9,841 bases of DNA, from positions 12,388 through 22,228 of the forward strand of contig VBJR01000251.1 of the NCBI GenBank assembly GCA_005880175.1, written 5' to 3'. Position numbers and translations under genes: made by a program. The DNA comes from Chloroflexota bacterium. GTDB taxonomy: Bacteria; Chloroflexota; Dormibacteria; Dormibacterales; Dormibacteraceae. The number at the start of each line of letters is the position of its first letter. The first letter of the stretch is position 1. Below, in pieces: positions 1-4,438 of this stretch. The notes under the pieces were generated by a model that had not been told where the DNA came from, ran no database searches, and saw only the letters and a list, made by a program, of their open reading frames with translations.

Positions 1-761
1 TCGAGCGTCACGCGGGCGCTCTCCAGCTCCTGGCTCAGGCCGAGCTGGCGGTAGCCGGCCACGGCCTCGCGCACCTCGCGCAGCGCCTCCCGGGCGACGC
101 GCTCCACGTCGCGGATCTCGTGCGCCGCCCGCGCCGGGTCGGCCTCGCCCAGGCGGCCGGCCAGCTCTGACTTGAGCACGATCACGGACAGGCTGTGGCC
201 GAGCAGGTCGTGGAGGTCGCGGGCGAAGCGCAGGCGCTCCTCGGCGACCGCCAGCCGCCCGACCTCCTCGCGCGCCTGGCGGAGCTCGAAGTTGGTCTCC
301 AGCAGGAAGCCGACGCCGACCAGCGACAGCGCCGCCAGGGCCGCCCCGCCGAGAGCGTACGGCCACTCGCCGACCGGGGCGTGGGTGAACAGGGCGAGCG
401 CCAGCGCCAGGAGCAGCACGGGGGCGGTCAGGGCGATCACGTGGCGCCGGTTCCAGGTCGACGCCGCGGACACGACCACGCAGTACGTGAAGAGCGCGAG
501 CCAGTCGTGGTTCCACAGCGTGATCCCGGTCGCGATGGCGCACATCCCGACCAGGAGGACGAGCGTCCTGCGCGGGAGCTCGCGTTCGTAGGCGAGATTC
601 AGCCAGTACCAGACGTAGCCCGCGACGAACAGCACCAGGGCACCGATCGCGGCCACCTGGGACGAGACGAGCAGCTCGTACCCGGCCGGCACCAGGTACG
701 CGAGGTACGCGCCGGCGAACACCAGACCCCAGATGCGGCCACGGCGAGCGTATTCGTCCAT
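1..761 (-). CDS. Sensor histidine kinase, NarL/DesK type (HisKA_3), 3' end beyond window
   Basis: This is the N-terminal 253 residues of a membrane sensor kinase that would autophosphorylate and pass phosphate to a LuxR/NarL-type response regulator. About six hydrophobic segments are visible (roughly residues 11-28, 38-55, 66-81, 86-102, 109-126 and 134-155), with no large extracellular domain. A short coiled linker follows, then the HisKA_3 dimerisation helix with RDLHDLLGHSLS, in which H184 is the phospho-acceptor. The ATPase domain lies beyond position 1. The ATG at 761 was chosen because a TAGGCT -10 box sits exactly 10 nt upstream and no Shine-Dalgarno is present, which suggests a leaderless message. 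A GTG three codons earlier is possible. It is divergent from an ABC export operon across a shared operator-like dyad, so it probably senses a membrane or antibiotic-type stress that the exporter answers. The ligand cannot be read from sequence. Confidence 0.92.
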   Translation of the reverse strand, partial: MDEYARRGRIWGLVFAGAYLAYLVPAGYELLVSSQVAAIGALVLFVAGYVWYWLNLAYERELPRRTLVLLVGMCAIATGITLWNHDWLALFTYCVVVSAASTWNRRHVIALTAPVLLLALALALFTHAPVGEWPYALGGAALAALSLVGVGFLLETNFELRQAREEVGRLAVAEERLRFARDLHDLLGHSLSVIVLKSELAGRLGEADPARAAHEIRDVERVAREALREVREAVAGYRQLGLSQELESARVTL

Positions 762-771
762 GTCGACCACG

Positions 772-777
772 AGCCTA
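772..777 (-). promoter_or_regulatory. Putative -10 box of the histidine kinase promoter (leaderless)
   Basis: On the minus strand TAGGCT fits the TANNNT pattern and is followed by exactly 10 nt and then the ATG at 761, so transcription would start at or next to the A of the start codon. The -35 region 17 bp upstream (TTCCCC, 795-800) is poor, which fits a promoter needing an activator. Inferred from spacing only. Confidence 0.5.
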
Positions 778-810
778 CGTGCGTGGCCGGCCGCGGGGAA
801 GTGACGGGCC

Positions 811-850
811 TCGCGTTTCCGCGATGACGGATGTCATCCACAAAACCCGA
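811..850. promoter_or_regulatory. Extended inverted repeat, putative response-regulator operator shared by divergent genes
   Basis: The core is GATGAC (823-828), a 4-bp spacer, then GTCATC (833-838), a perfect 6-bp dyad. Symmetry continues outward: GTTT (815-818) mirrors AAAC (843-846), and TCG (811-813) mirrors CGA (848-850). In all, 13 of 20 base pairs are symmetric about 830.5. The centre lies 69.5 bp from the histidine-kinase ATG and 70.5 bp from the ABC ATG, an upstream-activator distance for both leaderless promoters. The likely binder is the kinase's cognate LuxR-family regulator, which is outside the window. Confidence 0.6.
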
Positions 851-884
851 CGTCCGCGACTGGTGGGTCTCACCGGCCGCTGCG

Positions 885-890
885 TACGCT
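885..890 (+). promoter_or_regulatory. Putative -10 box of the ABC export operon (leaderless)
   Basis: TACGCT fits TANNNT and is followed by exactly 10 nt before the ATG at 901, with no Shine-Dalgarno in between, implying a leaderless mRNA. The -35 region around 861-867 is G-rich and unlike TTGACA, consistent with activator dependence. The geometry mirrors the divergent kinase promoter. Confidence 0.5.
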
Positions 891-900
891 GGTCCGCGTC

Positions 901-1803
901 ATGGAACCGGCTGTCGAACTCATCGACGCTCACAAGAGCTACGGCCCGGTCGAGGCGCTGAAGGGCGTCAACATCACCGTCCCCCGCGGGGAGCTGGTGG
1001 CGCTGCTAGGACCCAACGGCGCGGGCAAGACCACCTCGATCAACCTGATGCTCGGGCTGCGCAAGCCCACCTCGGGCCAGGTCAAGCTGTTCGGCCTGGA
1101 CCCCAACGACCGCCGCGCCCGGAGCCGGTGCGGCGTCATGCTCCAGGAGTCGGGCGTGCCGGACACGCTCACCGTCCGCGAGCTGGTCGAGCTGTTCGGC
1201 TCCTACTACCCGCACCCGATGCCGCCGGCGCGCGCCATCGCCTTCGCGGGACTGGAGGAGCAGGCGAAGCGGGCCTCGGGCAAGCTGTCCGGGGGCCAGC
1301 GGCAGCGCCTGTACTTCGCGCTGGCCATCTGCGGCGACCCCGAGCTGATCTTCTTCGACGAGCCGACCGTCGGCATGGACGTGGAGTCCCGGCGCGGCTT
1401 CCTGGACAACATCCGGGAGTTCGCCCGGGCCGGGAAGACGATCGTGCTGACCACCCACTACCTCGAGGAGGCCGACGAGCTCGCCGAGCGGATCATCGTG
1501 GTCGACCGCGGCATCGTGGTCGCCGACGCGACCCCCGACGAGATCAAGGCGCGGGTCGTCGGCAAGCGCGTGAGCTTCGCGACCGCCCAGCCGCTGAGCG
1601 AGGCCGACCTCCGCGGCCTGCCCTACTCGCGCCTGGAGCTCAGCGGGGGCCGGGTCCGGCTGTTCAGCAACGCCCCCGAGGCCGTGCTGCGCGACCTGTT
1701 CAACCGGGGCGTGGAGATCCGCGACCTCACCGTCGTGGGCGCCGACCTCGAGGAGGCGTTCATCGCCATCACGCATGAAGCGGAGAAGGAGACCGTCGCA
1801 TGA
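901..1803 (+). CDS. ABC-2 type exporter ATP-binding protein (CcmA/DrrA family)
   Basis: This 300-residue protein is a cytoplasmic ATPase that would power the adjacent membrane protein. All nucleotide-binding motifs are intact: Walker A GPNGAGKTT (37-45), Q-loop Q82 in LQESG, signature LSGGQRQRL (129-137), Walker B LIFFDEP (149-155, catalytic E154), D-loop GMD (158-160) and switch H186 in TTHYLEEAD. About 90 residues follow the core, as is usual for DrrA/CcmA-type ATPases of drug, antibiotic or lipid exporters. The ATG at 901 is supported by the TACGCT box 10 nt upstream and by the conserved family N-terminus. The stop overlaps the permease start by 4 nt (ATGA), indicating translational coupling. 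Divergence from a histidine kinase is a common arrangement for cell-envelope-stress or antibiotic efflux modules. The substrate is unknown. Confidence 0.95.
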   Translation: MEPAVELIDAHKSYGPVEALKGVNITVPRGELVALLGPNGAGKTTSINLMLGLRKPTSGQVKLFGLDPNDRRARSRCGVMLQESGVPDTLTVRELVELFGSYYPHPMPPARAIAFAGLEEQAKRASGKLSGGQRQRLYFALAICGDPELIFFDEPTVGMDVESRRGFLDNIREFARAGKTIVLTTHYLEEADELAERIIVVDRGIVVADATPDEIKARVVGKRVSFATAQPLSEADLRGLPYSRLELSGGRVRLFSNAPEAVLRDLFNRGVEIRDLTVVGADLEEAFIAITHEAEKETVA

Positions 1804-2600
1804 GCGCCGCTGCCGTCACCACCCGGGAAGTGGCCCCGATCGGCCGCATGCTGTTCCTGCAGACGAGGGCCCAGCTCCTGAGCCGGCTCCGCACGCCTGC
1901 CTTCTCGGTGCTCTCGCTGGCCCTGCCGGTGATGTTCTTCGCGCTGTTCAACGCCATCTACGGCGGCCAGCAGGTGGCGCCCGGCGTCAACGCGGGCAAG
2001 TACATCCTGGTCTCGTACTCCGTGTACGCCGTCGCGAACGTGATGGTCTTCAACTTCGGGATCGGCACCGCGAACGAGCGCTCGCGCAAGCTCGACCTGC
2101 TGCAGCGGGCCATGCCCTTGCCGCCGGCCGTGGCCACGGCCGCGCAGGTGCTGTTCGCGCTGATCTTCGCGCTGGGCGCGCTGCTCCTGCTGTTCGCCTA
2201 CGCGTACCTGGTCGGCGGCATCCGGCTCGGCGCCGTGACCTGGATCGACCTGACCTGGCGCCTGCTGCTCGGCTCCCTCCCGATGATCGGGCTGGGCATG
2301 GCGATCGGCTACATCGCCGGCGCCAACAGCGCGCCGGCGATCGTCAACGCCATCTACCTGCCGATGTCCTTCCTCTCCGGCATCCTCATCCCGTTCGGCG
2401 TCCTGCCGAAGTTCATCCAGGACGTCGGCCAGGTGCTGCCGCTGTACCACGACGGCCAGCTGGCCTGGAACGTCCTCGGCAGCGGCGTCGCCAACGAGGG
2501 TTCGGGCACCGCGCTGCTCTGGATCGGCGGCTGGACCATCCTGCTGGTCGCCATCGCCGTGCGGATGTACCGGCTCGACGAGTCCCGGAAGTTCAGCTAG
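1800..2600 (+). CDS. ABC-2 type transporter permease
   Basis: This 266-residue integral membrane protein is the permease partner of the upstream ATPase. A cytoplasmic N-terminus leads into about six transmembrane segments (around 35-54, 68-89, 113-138, 152-173, 181-200 and 237-255), the ABC2_membrane layout. A charged loop at 91-104 lies between segments 2 and 3. The motif LSGILIPFGVLPKFIQ (192-207), followed by LPLYHDGQ, matches the conserved end of this family, where a short re-entrant turn precedes the last segment. The ATG at 1800 overlaps the ATPase stop (ATGA), and an AAGGAG ribosome-binding site lies 8 nt upstream (1786-1791). With one ATPase and one permease, the transporter would be a dimer of each. 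The gene ends 12 bp before the end of a convergent kinase gene, with no terminator hairpin seen between them. Confidence 0.94.
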   Translation: MSAAAVTTREVAPIGRMLFLQTRAQLLSRLRTPAFSVLSLALPVMFFALFNAIYGGQQVAPGVNAGKYILVSYSVYAVANVMVFNFGIGTANERSRKLDLLQRAMPLPPAVATAAQVLFALIFALGALLLLFAYAYLVGGIRLGAVTWIDLTWRLLLGSLPMIGLGMAIGYIAGANSAPAIVNAIYLPMSFLSGILIPFGVLPKFIQDVGQVLPLYHDGQLAWNVLGSGVANEGSGTALLWIGGWTILLVAIAVRMYRLDESRKFS

Positions 2601-2612
2601 CCAGGGCGGCGG

Positions 2613-3551
2613 TCACCATGGCGAGTCGCCGAACGCCTCCGCGTAGCGTTCGGCGAATTCGTCGCGCGTGTACCGCTGCTCGATCGTGCCGGTCTGCTCG
2701 ACGACGTACGTGCCCGCCAGCGAGCCGATCCGGCCCGCCCGCTCGACGTCCATCCCGTTGAGCAGGCCGTAGACCAGCCCCGAGCGGTACGCGTCGCCGG
2801 CGCCGATGGGGTCCACCTCGTGGCGGGCCGGCGCCGGCGGGATGACGCTCTCGCCGTCCCGTGTCGCGATCCGCGAGCCGTCCCGGCCCAGCGTGGTCAC
2901 GACGATCTCCGCCAGCTCCAGCAGCCCGCCCTGGTCGCGGCCCGTGCGCTGGCGGATCAGCTCCAGCTCGTAGTCGTTGCCGATCAGGATCCAGGCGTCC
3001 CGGCTGCCCTCCTCCAGGTCCTCCTTCGTCATGTGCGGGAGCTGGTGGGCCGGGTCGAAGATCCACCGCACGCCGGCCTCCCGGCACTCGCGGACGAGGC
3101 GGAACATCGCGTCGGGGGCGTTGGGCCCGACGATCACGGCCTCGGGCTGGGGAACGGTGTCGGCCAGGCCGAGGATCGCGGCCTTCCACATGGCGCCGCC
3201 GTAGTAGCCCCAGATGTTGTTGTGGTCGGCGTCGGTCGTCGTGTAGCCGGTCGCCGTGTACTCCTCGGGCAGCAGGCGGAGGCCGCGGCAGTCGATGCCC
3301 AGGCCCTCGAGCCACTCCCGGTACTCGGCGGCGTCGTGGCCGGCCGTGGCCAGCACGGCGGCCGGGTGGCCCAGCAGGGCCAGCGTATAGGCGTAGTTGG
3401 CGGCGACGCCGCCGCGCCGCTTCTCCATGGTGTCGACCAGGAAGCTGAGGTTGATGATGTGGGTCTTGTCGGGGACGATCTGGTCACCGAAGCGACCCTT
3501 GAACGTGAAGATGTAGTCGTACGCGACCGAGCCAGTGGCCACCACCGTCAT
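2613..3551 (-). CDS. PfkB-family kinase, adenosine-kinase-like
   Basis: This 312-residue cytosolic kinase would transfer the ATP gamma-phosphate to a sugar or nucleoside hydroxyl. Visible features are an N-terminal beta-strand start (TGSVAYDYI), the substrate-side GG motif in RRGGVAAN (47-48 are GG), a lid region with YYGGAM (116-121), and the C-terminal PfkB signature DPIGAGDAYRSG with anion-hole residues 250-252 and catalytic base D253. From memory, the order of motifs SFLVD...RGGVA.N, TT.D....Y.GAM and DP.G.GDA.R.G matches Mycobacterium tuberculosis adenosine kinase better than ribokinase or fructokinase, so phosphorylation of adenosine to AMP (purine salvage) is the leading guess; other substrates are not excluded. 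It has its own leaderless-type promoter (TAGCCT at 3563-3568, 11 nt before the ATG) just after a terminator, so it is a separate transcription unit from the small basic gene upstream. Confidence 0.9.
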   Translation of the reverse strand: MTVVATGSVAYDYIFTFKGRFGDQIVPDKTHIINLSFLVDTMEKRRGGVAANYAYTLALLGHPAAVLATAGHDAAEYREWLEGLGIDCRGLRLLPEEYTATGYTTTDADHNNIWGYYGGAMWKAAILGLADTVPQPEAVIVGPNAPDAMFRLVRECREAGVRWIFDPAHQLPHMTKEDLEEGSRDAWILIGNDYELELIRQRTGRDQGGLLELAEIVVTTLGRDGSRIATRDGESVIPPAPARHEVDPIGAGDAYRSGLVYGLLNGMDVERAGRIGSLAGTYVVEQTGTIEQRYTRDEFAERYAEAFGDSPW

Positions 3552-3562
3552 TGCGGTTGTGA

Positions 3563-3568
3563 AGGCTA
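3563..3568 (-). promoter_or_regulatory. Putative -10 box of the PfkB kinase promoter (leaderless)
   Basis: On the minus strand TAGCCT lies 11 nt before the ATG at 3551, with no Shine-Dalgarno in between. The matching -35 position (about 3586-3591) falls inside the upstream terminator hairpin, so terminator and promoter are interleaved. This is the third promoter in the window with this leaderless geometry. Confidence 0.45.
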
Positions 3569-3575
3569 GCGGAAA

Positions 3576-3604
3576 CGGGACGCTCCCCGGGCGGGAGCGT
3601 CCCG
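3576..3604 (-). terminator. Intrinsic terminator of the 81-residue gene
   Basis: CGGGACGCTCCC and GGGAGCGTCCCG form a perfect 12-bp stem (3576-3587 with 3593-3604) closing a 5-nt loop. On the minus strand it starts 22 nt after the stop of the 81-residue gene and is followed by TTTCC, a short U-tract. No U-tract exists on the plus strand side, so termination is assigned to minus-strand transcripts. Confidence 0.8.
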
Positions 3605-3626
3605 CGGAACGGGAGGGAGAGGCGTC

Positions 3627-3872
3627 TCAGGCGGTCTTGGTGCGCGCCTTCGCGGTGCTGGCCTTCTTCGGGCCGGTGCCCTGGGCCGGCAGCTCCTTGG
3701 CGGTCCGGGCCGGAGGCCGGGTGGCCTCGCCGAGCTGGCGCAGGGCCTTGCCCGCAACGCCGAGCCCGTCGCTGACCAGCTCGAGCGCGCGGTGCGTGGC
3801 CTGGCCGACGGTGTCGCCCTGCCGGGCGCGGTCCTTGACGTAGCGAAGGCCGTTCCTGGCGATGTTGTCCAT
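3627..3872 (-). CDS. Small very basic protein of unknown function (81 aa)
   Basis: I do not recognise a family. The N-terminal 50 residues are predicted to be helical and contain spaced hydrophobic residues. The C-terminal 30 residues form a Pro/Ala/Thr/Lys/Arg-rich tail ending in alternating K/R, A and T. Roughly 16 basic and 7 acidic residues give a strongly positive net charge, and there is no signal peptide, Cys or membrane segment. The tail resembles the disordered DNA-binding tails of actinobacterial nucleoid proteins, but there is no HU or Lsr2 core, so nucleic-acid binding is only a suggestion. The gene looks real: GAGGAG lies 8 nt upstream of the ATG (3881-3886), there is a perfect TATAAT promoter, and a perfect terminator hairpin follows. 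It is the only promoter-served gene here with a classic leader and ribosome-binding site, suggesting strong and regulated expression. Confidence 0.75.
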   Translation of the reverse strand: MDNIARNGLRYVKDRARQGDTVGQATHRALELVSDGLGVAGKALRQLGEATRPPARTAKELPAQGTGPKKASTAKARTKTA

Positions 3873-3893
3873 GGTGATCGCTCCTCGGGGTAT

Positions 3894-3937
3894 TGACGCT
3901 GCGCGTCATTATAACGCGAACTAACGCGGCGCGTCAG
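3894..3937 (-). promoter_or_regulatory. Consensus sigma-70-type promoter with multiple operator half-sites
   Basis: On the minus strand the -10 is a perfect TATAAT (3908-3913) and the -35 is CTGACG (3932-3937) with an 18-bp spacer. Transcription would start near 3901, giving a leader of about 30 nt with GAGGAG. Two 15-bp palindromes bracket the -10. TGACGCTGCGCGTCA (3894-3908, plus strand) has perfect 6-bp arms. TAACGCGGCGCGTCA (3922-3936) has one arm mismatch. An extra TAACGC (3912-3917) overlaps the -10. This gives five copies of T(G/A)ACGC or its complement in 43 bp, consistent with a repressor (TetR- or MarR-like size) occluding the promoter. The -35 overlaps the stop codon of the 104-residue gene. 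Confidence 0.72.
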
Positions 3938-4248
3938 CCAGCGGCGAGGCGATCGATGAGGGCCTGGGCGAACGTGCCGAAGGCGTCGTAGTGGGCGACC
4001 CGGCGCCGCTTCTCGGGCTGGATCCACTCGGGCCGCAGGCCGTGGCGGCGCCCCCATTCCTCGAGCTGGGGGCGGAGGCCGATCACGTGGACGAACGGCT
4101 TGCGCATCGCGAAGCCGCGCGGCGAGAGGCGGCCGTCGTAGCTGTCGAAGTTCCGGTGGACCGCGATGCCGCCCGCCTCTGCGAACGCGATGGCCTCGCG
4201 GATCTGGCGCCGCTCGAAGTACCGCTCGGCTAGCGGCGGTCTCGGCAC
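3934..4248 (-). CDS. Hypothetical protein with C-terminal HYD motif (104 aa)
   Basis: This ORF has a balanced composition unlike the Arg/Pro-rich shadow frames overlapping it, so I take it as coding. The C-terminal part runs LEEWGRRHGLRPEWIQ (about 62-77), a basic turn, and then AHYD (85-88). The spacing of a helix, W-x-Q and HYD faintly recalls DUF4031 proteins, but the N-terminal half (aromatic and charged, with HRNFDSYDG at 31-39) does not obviously match, so no function is assigned. The start is uncertain. The GTG at 4248 has no good ribosome-binding site or -10 box, and its first codons lie inside an 18-bp sequence copied from the end of the helicase gene, so the native N-terminus may have been lost. 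The stop overlaps the operator region of the next gene. Confidence 0.55.
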   Translation of the reverse strand: MPRPPLAERYFERRQIREAIAFAEAGGIAVHRNFDSYDGRLSPRGFAMRKPFVHVIGLRPQLEEWGRRHGLRPEWIQPEKRRRVAHYDAFGTFAQALIDRLAAG

Positions 4249-4249
4249 A
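4232..4249. repeat. 18-bp direct repeat, copy 1 (copy of the helicase 3' end)
   Basis: AGCGGCGGTCTCGGCACA at 4232-4249 is identical to 4441-4458. On the minus strand copy 1 again encodes CRDRR followed by a stop, but after an unrelated sequence. The starts of the two copies are 209 bp apart. Confidence 0.8.
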
Positions 4250-4334
4250 GTGGTCTGCCGTCTCTCTTTCGAGTGATTCCCGGGTCGCCGGAAGCAAGGG
4301 CTCCGCCCGAGTGAGTGAGTCCGTCTTCCTTCAG

Positions 4335-4402
4335 CCGCCAGGACGTTCCCTCCAGTCCCGGAGGGATGCGCCGGAGGCGCCCCGAGCGTCCCCGATGGGC
4401 GG
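4335..4402. other. Foldable multi-branch element in the intergenic region
   Basis: A basal stem GGACG (4341-4345) with CGTCC (4387-4391) encloses two perfect hairpins: TCCCTCC/GGAGGGA (4347-4353 with 4360-4366, 6-nt loop) and GCGCC/GGCGC (4368-4372 with 4376-4380, 3-nt loop). The stem can extend outward with CCGCCA (4335-4340) against TGGGCGG (4396-4402, one bulge). No promoter or U-tract marks a transcribed strand. It could be a structured RNA, a cruciform or a palindromic repeat. The rest of 4250-4438 holds a helicase terminator and nothing else I can name. Confidence 0.4.
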
Positions 4403-4415
4403 GGGGGTTTCGGAA

Positions 4416-4432
4416 GAGGGGGCCTGCCCCTC
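4416..4432 (-). terminator. Putative terminator of the helicase-nuclease operon
   Basis: GAGGGG and CCCCTC (4416-4421 with 4427-4432) form a 6-bp GC stem with a 5-nt loop, 6 nt after the helicase stop codon on the minus strand. It is followed by TTCC, a weak U-tract like that of the other terminator in this window. Confidence 0.55.
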
Positions 4433-4438
4433 CTTGCC

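Noticed and set aside
195..827. Plus-strand 210-codon frame opposite the histidine kinase
   Set aside because: It is antisense to clear transmembrane segments and the HisKA_3 motif, and its Asp/Gln/Arg/His-rich composition is typical of shadow frames.
2601..2612. Bidirectional terminator between the converging permease and kinase genes
   Set aside because: Only 12 bp separate the stop codons and no inverted repeat with a U-tract is present there.
3893..3915. Plus-strand promoter from TTGACG and TATAAC
   Set aside because: The two boxes are only 11 bp apart, too close for a promoter, and are better explained as operator half-sites and the reverse of the minus-strand -10.
4249..4285. CTCGAAAGAG hairpin on the minus strand, resembling part of a c-di-GMP-I riboswitch
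   Set aside because: Only a short GAAA-capped stem is similar; the conserved GGGACGCAAAGCC segment and receptor helix are absent.
3566..4297. 243-codon minus-strand open frame spanning the two small genes
   Set aside because: The translation is Arg/Pro/Ala-rich with no motif, crosses a terminator and a strong promoter, and competes with two better-composed ORFs.
4309..4320. Three GAGT units in tandem
   Set aside because: Too short to carry weight as a repeat or operator.
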